A DNA stretch of 64,000 bases from contig JAEUWP010000176.1 in NCBI GenBank assembly GCA_018524725.1, positions 1 through 64,000 of the forward strand, in the 5' to 3' direction. The stretch comes from Podaxis mareebaensis. Its lineage: Eukaryota > Basidiomycota > Agaricomycetes > Agaricales > Agaricaceae. The notes under the pieces are model-generated. The model was not told the origin of the DNA, ran no database searches, and saw nothing but the letters and a program-made list of their open reading frames with translations. The translations under genes and the position numbers were made by a program. Below, piece by piece: positions 32,035 to 44,054 of this stretch (position 1 is its first letter; the number at the start of each line of letters is the position of its first letter).

Positions 32035-33744
32035 TCCACCACTTGAGATGCTTCAGCCCCGTATTGCGATGTTTCCGCTTATATCGCACAGAACTTGAGT
32101 GCCAAAAGCCACGCTCATTGTGAAGGGTCACATCGTGTTGTCCGCATTGCAGAAGAAGAGCGTTCAATTACGAAGGACTCTCCTACATCACTGCGCATCT
32201 GCTAAGTGGAGGCTGCGCGTTGAGAGCTGAGCTCCGAAGAGAAGAAAGGTTTTCGTGCAGAGGCTATTATTGGATAAGAAGCGCGTTTGCAGGGCGGCGA
32301 ATGGCTGTCACCTGCCAAGTGACCGTATCCTCCATCAGACCCAGTGAAAGGTCCACTTGGACAAGTCAGAATGATGGGGCCCGCCTATGGTCACTTCGGG
32401 GTCACGCACACTAATCCCGGAGTGGAGTTGTAGTATACAGTTAAGTCACAATGGTGGTTTTTCGAGATGGCACAACTTGCGTACTTTTCTTGATTGCTTC
32501 CGTACCCGATTCGTACTTGCGCACGTCATGACCGAAATATACAGCCATTTCCCAGCAGGACATGCTTCAGATCTCCGCAGACATGATGCATGAACAAGAA
32601 CTATAAAGTAGATAACAACACAGTCACTGTGTATACTCAAAGTGCCCTAAATGGCTTTTCATGTGGAAGGAAGTCTGAAAGCACATTCTAGCCACATAAA
32701 GGCACTTCCAGATGACACACAGGTTATACTTTCTGGGAAAAGAAAAGAGAATGGACTTGGGAGATAGACATCTTTGAGGGAGGGACCTGTACGTCGTTCG
32801 GCCTCTTTTCTCGAGGGTATTACACCCTAGCTCGGCTGAACCAATCAACGGGAACATGAGCAACTTTATTAAATACCAGAAAACAGCCCTAGTGGGCGAG
32901 GGGAGGCTCGAGCGCCGCATGCTTGCCCAGTGCCTGCTCACATACACCCAGTATGCCATCCACTTTAGGTAAGTTGGTCGGAGTTACTTGGTTAACAACC
33001 GAAGTTCCAAAACTGCAACTCGGTTACACAACGTTTATCATCTCACATCATATTGCACAGTGTAATCATCAATCAGCCAATGCTTACAGCGCAAACAATC
33101 CCACACCTGCTACCTCTAGCAAGCCAACCTGCCGCACCGGCCCATTCATCGCTCACACTCACTGCCCAGCGCTCATCGTTGACACCAGCACCACCATTTT
33201 ACCCTTTGATACCTAGCCCTTCCCCTTGCAATTCGCACATATCACTCGCCATACCACCCCAGTAACACCGTAATCCCAAGCAATCCACGAGAATTCTTCA
33301 TCTCTCAACAGCTGCGGCCCTTCCGGGATCTTACACTGACCTCGTTACACAATTCACCAACAGCTAGGCACTCTGGGAGAAACCCATCCCATGGTTGCGC
33401 GTCAATCATGAGAAAACAAGCAGTGTACAGGGGAACGCCCAAACTCCGTATATCAAAACCGAAATATGCGCTCAACCCTACTAAAGCACTTTTCTCGAAG
33501 CTGATATTCCTTATGGCATGTGGCGCATCAGTCAAATTCATAGCCAAAACATACTCTTATTTCGGGTGGCGGCCGCTCGTTATTTTATAGTATCAGGGTA
33601 AAACGCAGCCGGAGCACATCACGGAGTTGTATCTAGCGCGTGAGTTTATATGCTAATCTTGGTACGCTGTCGGGTTATGTTGAATACCAGGGGACAACGA
33701 AGAGATTAAAAGGACTCGGGGCTTCAACGGCATCCACGGCTACC
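32035..33744. other. Spacer between copy 4 and the membrane gene
   Basis: Shared promoter region of two divergent genes: copy 4 (-) and the membrane protein (+). Homologous to 27179-28618, with about 270 extra bases, mostly around 33.05-33.24 kb. No gene seen. Confidence 0.55.
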
Positions 33745-35015
33745 ATGTCCAGCCTCCCCAACCCCGACACCTACCTCAATCACTTCTCACCCTCTCAGGC
33801 GGCCCAATTTGAGGCGACCAGAAACCTATGTCTCGCAGTGCTCGGTGTAAGTAACATTGTTCTTTCCCTCATGTTGATGAACCAGTGGTGGGTCTCTAAT
33901 TGCTTCTAGGCAACGCTATGGGATATCTTTATCTACATCCCGGATGACATTAGAATCTTGCGCCAGAGGCCTATTCGTGTTGTGACTCTATGCTTTGTAT
34001 TTTCAAGGTTAGCTCGATAGCTGTTGGGAAAGTCAAAGAGCTCCTCAAAAAGACCTAGGTTATTCGCTTTAATTTATGTCCTACTTGCGGTGGTCGAGCT
34101 CAGTGAGTTTTGTCTTCTAAAGTTAAATTTACGACAACACTTCGTCAATCAGCTACTCCAGTAGAAAGTTGCAGCAGCATGGTCATAAGCATTGGCATTG
34201 TATGCATCTTGGCTATTGCATGCACCTCTTTCCTATTCCTTCAGCGTGTGCGGGCGGTATACGCCCATAATCGATGGGTCCAAGGCGCCTTCGCTATCTT
34301 GTGGCTTGCCTGCAGCGCTGTCATGTCTATTGCCTCGTTTGCAGCGAAGTCAACGCACGCACCAGGCACCGGATATTGCGTCTACTCTCAAGTAGACCGT
34401 TATCTGGCCGCTGGAGGGTTCATGGTATTCTCCTTTGACACCCTTGTCTTTCTGGCGATTTCGTACCAAATTGCGTCCTCGCACAACTGCCTCGACGTTG
34501 GGGTTACTTGGGATACTCTGGTATCAGGGCGAGCACTTCCTCGGCTTTCACGGGCTGTCCTCCAAGGAGGGCAGCAATATTATCTGTAAGTACACTCTCC
34601 TTGGCCTTCCTTCAATCCTCTGATTTTCTTTTGTAGAATAACCATCTGTCTCAATCTTCCGCTTGCAATCCTGATCGTTCTCCCATCGACTCCTCCAATC
34701 TACAAGCTTATGCTGGCCTTTCCATCGCTACCTCTCAGGGCTTCGATGGCTTGCCGTGTATTCCGCAATATGAAGACACACGACTTACAGCTCGAAGCCC
34801 AGAGCCAGATATCTAATGTCATCTTTGCCACCCTCCCTCCAGCTCAAAAATCTATGTTAGGTCCTCCTGACACAACTCAGTCTATTTTGCAGTCTCAGAG
34901 CCAATATGCATCTGCCACGCCTTCGCAGACACAAAACATGGTGGCACGCGAGTCCGACACAGCGACCCACCAAACGTTTGAGATTAGGTTTCCCACGCGC
35001 GGCATCCATGTCTGA
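33745..35015 (+). CDS. DUF6533-like multi-pass membrane protein
   Basis: ATG at 33745 (MSSLPNPDTYLNHFSP), exon 2 with ATLWDIFIYIPDDIRILRQ, exon 3 LFALIYVLLAVVEL, then a long exon with hydrophobic segments VISIGIVCILAIACTSFLFL, an FAILWLACSAVMSIASF stretch, and MVFSFDTLVFLAIS, and a last exon with LPLAILIVLPSTPPIYKL followed by a polar tail ending at TGA 35013. About six or seven membrane helices. The WDxxxxxxxxxRxL start and layout match the agaricomycete DUF6533-containing membrane proteins; their function is unknown. Two broken relatives are in the window (28619 and 57109). Introns are short and GT-AG. Confidence 0.72.
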
Positions 35016-35651
35016 CTTGTCTAGTTCGAACGCGTGCGAATATGTAGTCTAAATTTCTGGGATACACTCGCCTCTACTAGACTTTCGGTTGACCGCTTCC
35101 CCATCCATTCGCGATTAGTTAGGTTTAGCTTCACCACTAGTGTATAACTTGTAATTAATATTCTTTGCCAGCTAATACGTTCGTCCCATGCATACCTTGA
35201 GCAACACAATAGAACATCACATTGCTATTGAGTTAAAGATACGATTTTCCGGGCGAAGAGGTTGTGTCTTGCTCCCGTAGCATGTCCCCTTGGGAGCAAC
35301 CTGGGACCCCACGTTGGACTTTGCCAGTCTCAGCCTATGCTAGGCAGGCCTATTCATTTGTTGTCGATTGTGAGTGAGGTCTTTGTGAACAGACTTCAAC
35401 CGGCGTCCTATAGAGACCTAGATCTTGTACTTTACAAGTTGCAACAGAAGCACATTCAAACCTAAAACATAACATATCAAAAGTTACCTATCTCCATCTC
35501 TCAACGGTCGCCAAATGAACCAATACGAGACCTCTCAAGCCAACTATGAAAGTCAGAGTCGTCCAAGAGTCCGGTCTCGAGTCATCTACAATAGCTAACC
35601 GAAATGGGGCTACTGGAGGTGACTAGGGTACGGTGCGAATCTCACTGGGAA
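35016..35651. other. Intergenic, convergent 3' ends
   Basis: Between the membrane gene (+) and Hsp70-like copy 5 (-). No gene seen. Confidence 0.55.
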
Positions 35652-38179
35652 TCACATTATATACTCGATCTCGGTGTCGAACAAAATTTGGGCAGGGCCG
35701 CTAAAATATCTCATTAGCCCATCAATCCGTCACCGAAGTAACAGCAAGCATACCGTTTCTCAACTCCCTGGAAACGATTCAGTGCCAGCGATCGATTAGA
35801 GGATATGGGGAAGAAAGAATGATAAGGAAACATACGTTTTCTTCCCATGCATATTGAGCTTTGAACTCCGTCACACCAAACAAGATAATAATGTTATACT
35901 CGAGCCTGAAATAGCGCACGCCTCGATTACGAGAAATCGGCTTTAGGTCATTGATGACGTTGGAAAGGTCTGCACGGACTGTAAACATATCATGGAAGTT
36001 CTCTTTCAAGCAATCAATCAGTCAGTTCCAAGTCAATGACGCATGCGCTTGTGGCTAACCTGTATCCTGGTCCACGAATCTCGGGAGCGAGATAGGGTTT
36101 CCTCTGTAGCATGTGATAGAAGATTTGTGCTCCGACTCCAAGTCAGCTTTACAATAAGCCTCCTCGCAGAACGAAGAACGAAACTCCTGTGTATCTGACA
36201 CCTGCGTACCCTGAAACGAACTTCAATCAGCAGGGCGAACACGAAGACGTTGATCACCGCCACCTTCCGCAAGATTGTCGAGAATGCTCCTGGTAACATG
36301 AGTTTCCCGCTCACACTACAGAAGATGTTGCGTGAACGTTTAATGTGTTCACGATCAAGACGGTCGTACTGCGTACAGCAACGAACACCGTAGGTGCACT
36401 TTGCTACACGAGTGCGCACGTATGGACGTAGGTAACCTGCTATCGCTCCGTCAGGTACTGCTTTGTTCCTGATCCCTCGTTTAGTAGTAATCAGCAGCTA
36501 GAGGTTTCTTGGACACTGACAAAGGGGCGTCCCGTGCGCGATAAACATTGAATCCACGCCATCGCAGTCTTTCTTGTAACTCGTTATATAGGTAATCGCT
36601 TTCAGCGAAGCCGCCGACGAGGAAAATGGCCTGAGGATCATCATTTATACAGAATTCGTTCGAAAATTCTGATAATACTCACAGATACCGCTCTGCAGGC
36701 CAATCGGCGCTGTTCCATCACGGCATCAATAATGCACTGTACTGAAGGCGCAAAGAAACCGGCGACCACAGCTCTAACGAGATAGTAAATTATTTTGGAG
36801 CTGCCTCCCGTCAGGAAAATCGGAACACGTACCCATCCAATTTCAATTGACCCTTTCGGATACCTAGGTTTGGGTCCCTTTTACTAGCGTTCCCAAACCT
36901 AATATATTGAGGATCGTTCGGGTCCCGGAAACTGAGCTTTGTCGTCTTGTCGAACTTCTCTGCCATGAAAGAGACGTCGTCGTGGAAGGACGAACCTAGG
37001 AGGTATTCTGTAAAGCCACTCAATATCAGGAGGTTCCCATGGTTTAATCGCACCGTACATACCATCGAGATATTTCTCTGCGGCTCGTGTAACAAAGACG
37101 GAGCCCTTGAAGTAAGCTGGCGGGAAACCCCTAATTCAGCCGCTCGTTTATCCTACTGACAAAGCAGAAACTTACACTGGGTAGCTGCGATCTCTTCGTA
37201 TTCGTCTTTGGAATACTCTTTGTGTGCGTAAGTACTGATATCCAAGGTTCCTCCGCCAGCATCTACAATTATGACACCCTCGCCTCGCTGTCAATTATAA
37301 TGAATTAGACGTTCCTTGAGCAAGATAAGAGAGAGGATACCCTCATAGAATCTGTCACCAAGCCTTTTTCAATACAAAAGTTCAGGCTGGCTTCGCCTTC
37401 GGTAATGAAGGAGATCCGTGCATGATCGCTGGGAGTGTCCGTAATCAACCCAGCCTGAACGGCGGCCTTCCTCATGAGAGTTTGTTGTGCTCCTTCCCAT
37501 GCGTTTGGGTGCGATAAGATAAACTCAACGTTTGCTGAGGCCAGAAGACTTCGACCGTCCATGTGTGTCTCTTGGATATAGTTCCTAGCACATTGATTCA
37601 GATACCGGAGAAAGTCAGCGAAAACGTCCACGGCAGTTTTTCCAGCGGGTAGAGGTGGAATATCTTCAGAAACGAATGCTGTCGTCTGATTCCTAGGTCG
37701 AAGGTGGAGCTTGAACCTGAAAACAGTTTGAGCGCCCAATTTCTCTGAGAACCTTGGAGACGATACCATTCTGCCTTGACCCATCGTTCCTTGCCAGTGA
37801 AGACTTCGATTCCTTCCCGCTCTATCTCGGCACCTATCGCGCGGGGAGTCCCGTCGGGTCCATAGTATATCACTGTAGGCACCTTGGCGTCTCCTCCCAC
37901 TTTGGCCTGCCCGGAATACCTGACATAGACGCATTCTCAGTGGCGACGAAGTGGGTGGTATATAAGGCGCCTGACCTTGTCACAGGCTTGATTTCAGGCT
38001 TGCGACCAGGATCGAGAATTCTGGGGCACAGCAGCTATATCAGCAACCATCATGATACCTACACTGGTTTGTTTGGGAACATACGTGTAGGATATGCCAC
38101 TGTACGTGGTACCAACGTCGAATGCAAGAACAAGCTTACGCTCAGTACCGGTGTAGGGGGACCAACTTGAAGACGGCAT
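35652..38179 (-). CDS. Hsp70-like (HSPA12-type) ATPase, array copy 5
   Basis: ATG at 38179 (MPSSSWSPYTGTERKLV), TGA at 35652 (ILFDTEIEYIM). Phosphate-1 loop AFDVGTTYSGISYTY, exon 2 GGDAKVPTVIYYGPDGT, exon 3 LSHPNAWEGAQQTLMRKAA with DHARISFITEGEASLNF, DAGGGTLDISTYAHK at about 37.26 kb, FLVGGFAESDYLYNEL at about 36.6 kb (Ala to Glu in the adenosine motif), then NKAVPDGAIAGYLRPYVRT and the C-terminal part. Shares LYNxLxxRLxxRGF and GYLRPYVRTRVAK with copy 1, its evident sister. The exons checked are open. Confidence 0.86.
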
Positions 38180-38700
38180 GTCGATGCGTCAATAGTTTCC
38201 AACTGGACGGCGTAACCCTCCTAATTATATCAGTCCAGGTTCAAGCGCTCAAGATCAGCTGAGACCGCTAAGATCTGCATCGTGTTGTCCGCGTTGTAAA
38301 GAAGGCTTTTCAAACAGTGGGGTTCGCTGCGCAAGCTGCGGATTGTGCCTAAATGAATGGAGAACACCAAGGTTTGATCACCCCACCTTCTGTAAACACC
38401 AAGTCAGAAGTCAGAGTTTGAGGGTGTTTACGACCTCAGCGACATGTCATCCCTCCCTGTCTAATGTAACAGAGTCTCTCTGCCTCATTCTGAGCGAAGG
38501 TAGTAGTCTTTGACTATCCATCACAATGAGCTCAAGCACGTGAATAACACTGAGAAAGCTCGCCGCTTCTCAAAAGAAACGGAACGTAGTACCACCTCAC
38601 ATTCATGGGATCCGGAGCGTAATTCTGGTAGTAATAGGTTTGGATTCGGAAGGAGTAGTAAACGTACAACCGACAGAGAAGCTACAGCGGAGGAACCAAA
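38180..38700. other. Spacer between Hsp70-like copies 5 and 6
   Basis: Promoter side of copy 5. Partly homologous to the copy 1-2 spacer but about 460 bases shorter. No gene. Confidence 0.55.
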
Positions 38701-41180
38701 TCACATTTGGTACTCGGCCTCGGTGTCGTACAAGATTTCGGCAGGACCTCTGGTATCTTCGTTAGTCGTCGTCTCCGCATGTCGGGAAAAATAGAACGCA
38801 CCGCTTTTCGACTCCCTAGAAAATGGCAATGATCAACTGGGGGGTAACCAAGGGCATAGAGCAAAGCAACAAAGACGTACGTTTTCCCTCCAAGCATACT
38901 GAGCTTTGAACTCGGTGGTCCCAAATAAGATGATGACGTCAAAGTCAAGTCTGAAGTAATGCCTTCCTGGAGTCGAACTCCGTGGCTGTAATTTCTTGAT
39001 AACACCAGACAGGTCGGCACGAATCTTGAAGATATCATGGAAGTTGCCTAAGTTTCCACGGGACAAGTTAATTAAGGATAAACGATAGCAAGCACCACAA
39101 CTTGCTTGGATCCTGATCGACGAACTCCGGACACGGCAAAGTGCCCCGGTAACACGTAATAGATGTCGTATTGTCTTTTTTCAGGCCAGATTTCCTGGGG
39201 GCTTCTTGGAAGAATGCCGAGCGGAACTCTTGCGTTTCTGAGACTTTGGTGTCCTGCATAATGTGAGAAACTCAAAATGGGAACAAAAGAAGAGAAAGAA
39301 TACCTTAGAGAGCACCCTCCAGAACCCCCCAGGAATCCTAAACTCTCCGCTGAAAAGATGAGTGCCAGTGGCTAAGCGTTTGACATGTTCCGCTTTTGAA
39401 GGGTCGTAAATCAAGTTACTCCGTACTCCGTAACTAAACTTCGCCACCCGAGTGCGCACTGTGGGACGCAGAGAACCTGCAATTGCACCATCTGGAACTG
39501 CCTTGTTCCTTCGAAGCACTATGGATTTAGATATCGACTGGTAGGTGCTACACCACTCACACATGCGCATCCGGACGGTGAACGTTCAGTCCGCGTGATT
39601 GTAATCTCTCCTGTAATTGGGCGAAGAGATAGTCGCTTGCCGCAAAGCCACCGACAAGGAAGACAGTCTGCGCTGAATTGATCAAGAATCTTATCCACAG
39701 AGGTCGACACTTACGGAAATCTTCTGGGAAGAAAGTCGCTTCTGCTCGTCCACTGCATCAACAATACATTGTATTGACGGCTCAAAGAAGTTGGCGATAA
39801 TATTGCTGTAGGAGAGGTGTGTCGGACCTCGCCTAGTCACAGCCACGAAGGGACACGTACCCATCCAACCTAAGTTGACCAGCTCGGATACCCAGGTCTG
39901 GATCCCTATCGCGAACATTCCCAAATTTGATGTATTGGGGATCTGTCGGATCACGGAAGGCGAGCTTTGTAGCTTTGTCGAACTTCTCCGCCATGACAGG
40001 GACGTCTTCGTGGAAGCGAGAGCCCGAGAGGAATTCTGGGAGAAGGCCATCACTGCCAAGCCCGGTGCCGTGAACTGGCGAACGTACCATCCAAATATCT
40101 TTTCGCTGCCCGAGTGACGAACACCGACCCCTTAAAGTAGGCTGAAGTGCAACTGAATTAGCCCATGGAATAAAAGAGAGGGCAGTAAACTCACATTGAG
40201 CTGCTGCGATTTCTTCATACTCATCATTTGGAGACCCTTTCCGTGCGTAAGTGCTGATGTCCAATGTCCCTCCACCAGCATCTACGATGGTGACGCCGTC
40301 TCCTCGCTAACCAGTCAATCAGTTCAGTCAAATATATGAACATACGATACAAACTCGTACTCTGAGGGACTCATTCGCCAAACCGTTGTCAATGCAAAAG
40401 TTCAAGCTGGCCTCGCCTTCAGTAACGAATGATATTCGCGCTTGATCTTTTGGATTGTCCGCAATTAGCCCCGCCTGCACAGCAGCCTTCCTCATGAGAG
40501 TTTGTTGAGCTCCCTCCCATGCATTCGGATGTGTTAATATATACTCGAATTTGCCCGACGCCAATAAGCTAGCACCATCGACATGTGTTTCTTCAATGTA
40601 AATCTTCGCGCACTGATTCAAATATTTGAGAAAATCAGCGAAAACGTCAACCACGGTTTTCCCGCGAGGTAATGGTGGGATGTCATCAGAAACGGATGCC
40701 GAGGTACGGGTCTTGGGTCGCAAATGAAGCTTGAACCTAACCGGGTCTTCAACGGCGTTCCAACGTGTGAGGGGAGAGGACATTACCATTCAGCTTTCTC
40801 CCACTCTGCTTCTTCAGCAAGTGCTTCAATCCCTTCTCTTTCCGTCTCTGCACCTATTGCGCGCGGAATCCCGTCTGGTCCGTAGTATATCACAGTCGGG
40901 ACCTTGGCGTCTCCTCCAACCTTGGCTCCGCCGGGAAACCTGCGTCAGGCAATGATCAATAGCAGGAAGGAAAACGACAGTGTGTAATACCTTGTCACCG
41001 GCTTTATCTCGGGTTCGCGGCCAGGATCGAGGATCCTAGGGTGATGTTTTCGTGGTCAATAACTGACTTCAGCATGCTTTAAGCCACCTACGTATAGGAT
41101 ATACCACTGTACGTTGTCCCAACGTCAAAAGCAAGGACAAGCTTGCGTTCGGTGCCTTGGTAAGGGAAACGTGTAGGCAT
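38701..41180 (-). CDS. Hsp70-like (HSPA12-type) ATPase, array copy 6
   Basis: ATG at 41180 (MPTRFPYQGTERKLVL), TGA at 38701 (ILYDTEAEYQM). Motifs: DVGTTYSGISYTY, GGDAKVPTVIYYGPDGI, LTHPNAWEGAQQTLMRKAA, DAGGGTLDISTYARK at about 40.27 kb, FLVGGFAASDYLFAQL at about 39.65 kb, NKAVPDGAIAGSLRPTVRT, ITCYRG, TEFKAQYAWREN. The stretch GEFRIPGGFWRVLSK matches copy 2, so copies 5-6 mirror copies 1-2. No lesion seen. It keeps the C-terminal tail that copy 2 has lost. Confidence 0.86.
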
Positions 41181-41731
41181 CCTGATAGTCTACAACTTCA
41201 GTGTCTGCACTATTCCCGGACCTGTTTCTCAAAGCTCGCGGACTTTTGGAGTCAACCGTTGAGTTTGAAGGGCATCTGCATCACGTTTCCCACGTTGTAG
41301 GGAATGTTCCTGACGGGGAGGTGTCTCGGCGCTCAAAGCAACTGTGGTTGAGAACTGAGAGCCTGGGAAAACGCCCGACTTACGGCGTAGGTCATATTTA
41401 GCATGATGCATTTCGATCAAACGCAATGGCTTGTGAACACTGCATGGCTGATAAGGATCGAGGAGCATTGAGAAGCTCTTTGATCGAAAGAAGAACCAGA
41501 GGTCACAGCATGGCAACAATGCGCTTGAACCAATAAGGCCTACTGCAAATCGCTGTGTGGATTTCGTGGAATTCGAACAGTCTATATTTTCTGCCCCAGC
41601 AAGTTCCGTGAGGGTCCGATATGGTTTGTGGAATCCGGAAAATCAAAAACAGATTTAAAAGGAGGACGAAGAAAAAACTGTAATCCTTCTATCATTCATC
41701 ATATGATCATCCAGGCGTACTCAAAGTCCTC
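41181..41731. other. Intergenic between copy 6 and the NLR
   Basis: Promoter side of copy 6 and 3' side of the NLR. No gene seen. Confidence 0.55.
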
Positions 41732-44054
41732 TCAATCGACGCCCCTCCCGATACTACTCTCAGTTTCCTCTATCTCGGATTTCCACAACTCGAATCGCTC
41801 TTGCTGATACAGTTTCTGAGCTTCAGCTAGATTCGAGGTCCTGTACTGCTGCAAGCCGTGATCCAACCCCCAGTACCAGAACATTTTCTTCGACCCCTGC
41901 CCTACGACATACAGACCTGACTGAGTTTCGCTACCCCTGTATTTCCAGAGAATTTTGCTCTTGCACCAGGAAGCCAGGGTAGGGAAATAAGGTCGGATGA
42001 CTCCTGATGTACGGAGCTTGTTAAACACCTTTGAAAGGCCGTCAGGAATAGTTAGCCGCATGGAAAACTCGTACTGACCTCCCGGAGGTCGTTTAAATCA
42101 GAAATGTGAAGTTCATCCGAGGGAATTTGGCAAAATATTGTACCACGAACACGCTTGATGATGGAACCGCAGCTCCAAGATGTAGCACGCAAGGGGCCAC
42201 CTTCAGGGAACAGATATGCGTCATTGAGTAGGGCTTTGGGAAAATCCATTCCTGCAAAGCCTTTTAGTAGCTGGGGATCCAAATCGGTCGAGGAACGAAA
42301 CATGTGCAATGCTATAGAAATGTAATTGAAGGCGCGCGCCTTGAGGTAGGAGTTGACATATTCATTTGTGTATGGCCAAGAGAGCGAAGCTGCAGAATCG
42401 TGCATGCCAGGCGCTAATACTAGGTCTAGGGACTGCATTAGGACGTAAATTTAGGGGAAATAAATATATATGTTCACCTGAACCTCGAATAGTGTAACTT
42501 CTTTCGAGCTCAGTCCAGCGTTGAAGGTAGTGTTTGAACAAGCAGTTGTGCATTGCAGGCGTCGTGATGCAAAATACGTCTGACCGTGCCGGGTCACGAA
42601 GAAAGTCATAGAATGACTTATGGTATAAGCTGAGGATTCCCCCAAGCCCATAAGCCTTCTGTTTGAGCCGTTCGACGGCTTTAAAGTCCGCGTGGTAGAA
42701 GGGATGCGTGACGTCAATGGCGTCATCAAGGTCGAAAGGTTCGGGCAGATCCTGGAAGCGGAGGACGGCATGGAGTTCGTTGCATATTGTCTTGAGTTTG
42801 ACTTCGGAAAATCCGAGTCTGTTGCTGAGGTGAATTGCGCCCCAATGTGTGTCGAATGAATAGAGGACCATGGTGGCGAGAAGTTGTTTGGCGGAAGGGA
42901 GGGTCCTTTTGTCAATACGCTTCATGATGAGCGAATAAAATGCGTCCAGTTCTGAAAAGGGTCGGTTTGTGACAGTGCTAGCAGTAGGATTACGACCGTG
43001 TCTTGATATAACGGCAAGAATCGCACAAAGTGCCTCTTCTAGTTCTAGAGAGCTAGAGTAATTCACGAACCGAAGGACCATTGATGCGTAAATAAACAGT
43101 CCAGCTGCGGCATCTACAAGTGTCTTCATATCCTTGTGGGAGGGCCATGGAGCTAGCATTGAGATATTACGACGTCGGAGGATGTTCTGAAACCCGTTAC
43201 TGAGATAAAGCTCGATTTCTTGATCAACCTCGCGTGAAATGGGTAATATGGTCTGGTGACAAAGGAAGGAGATGTCTTCTTTGGAAAACATGGCTTCAAT
43301 GTGAGGCTCTGGGCGGCTGAAAAATGCCCAGCGGAACGGAGTGGTGTGTTCCCTGACAGACGAAGAGATGATCTTGACGATTTCGGATTGTGCATCTTTA
43401 CTCCCACACTCATCAAGTCCATCGATGAATATGGCCCTTTTTCCAACACATTTTCCACCTCTCTCCAGTTCCTGAAGCGGCTCGACAATCAAGCCCCTGA
43501 ATTGCCACACCAGGGCTTTCGAAACTAGGGTCTTATCTTGACAGATCTTCTTGTCGAGCAAGTTGCGATAGTCAGGAAGCTCGGTGGAGAGTTGGTATGC
43601 AAGGGAGGTGAAGAAACGGGTATGATCGTCGCGTCCATTTATTGAGAAGAAGAATGCCGCGCCGAGTTGACCCATGTTCTTAAGTTTTTCCACGCAGGTC
43701 TGGGCGATTGCGGTTTTTCCGACTCCAGCTGGACCCCTCATCCAATATATTGGTAAGGGATTATCGCCAACAGAGGGGACTGCCCAGCGGGTGACATCTT
43801 CGATATACTGTTCACGAGTTCCAGGAAAACAGTGAGGGGGAGGGTCACGGGCCAGAGAATCGTAAGTAGCATCGGGGACAGATTCTTTAAGTAGTATGTC
43901 AATGCCTTGGAAGGCTAATTAGTATTTCCAGTTACTTTGCAATCCGGTGAAACGCACCGCCCATCCCGCTCGAGATATTGAGGTTCTGGGTTGAATGATC
44001 CACAAACTGCCCATTCGTAACGAGTATGTTCTGGGCATTCTGGAAGACAGGCAT
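41732..44054 (-). CDS. NACHT-domain NLR-type protein
   Basis: Proposed start ATG 44054 (MPVFQNAQNILVTNGQF), joined by a 43 nt intron (43957-43915, GTGCGT donor, TACTAAT branch, TAG acceptor) to a long exon. That exon has DATYDSLARDPPPHCFPGT, then Walker A GPAGVGKTAIAQT at 43.74 kb, Walker B AIFIDGLDECG at about 43.42 kb and the arginine-bearing WAFFSRPEPHIE. A helical stretch follows, then SLYHKSFYDFLRDPAR near 42.6 kb. Further exons (after an intron at about 42.48-42.44 kb) end with FWYWGLDHGLQQY and a TGA at 41732. No WD40, ankyrin or TPR repeats are present, so this is a short NLR. Fungal NACHT proteins are oligomerising STAND ATPases used in non-self recognition and cell death. The start is inferred from splice signals. 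It sits between Hsp70-like copies 6 and 7, same strand. Confidence 0.86.

Larger units (their letters stand above)
28849..33977. repeat. Tandem segmental duplication, unit B
   Basis: The second unit, holding the copy-2-type fragment, copy 4 and the start of the intact membrane gene. The junction with unit A lies within CCTAGTA at 28845-28851, where both parents share a few bases. Confidence 0.88.
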
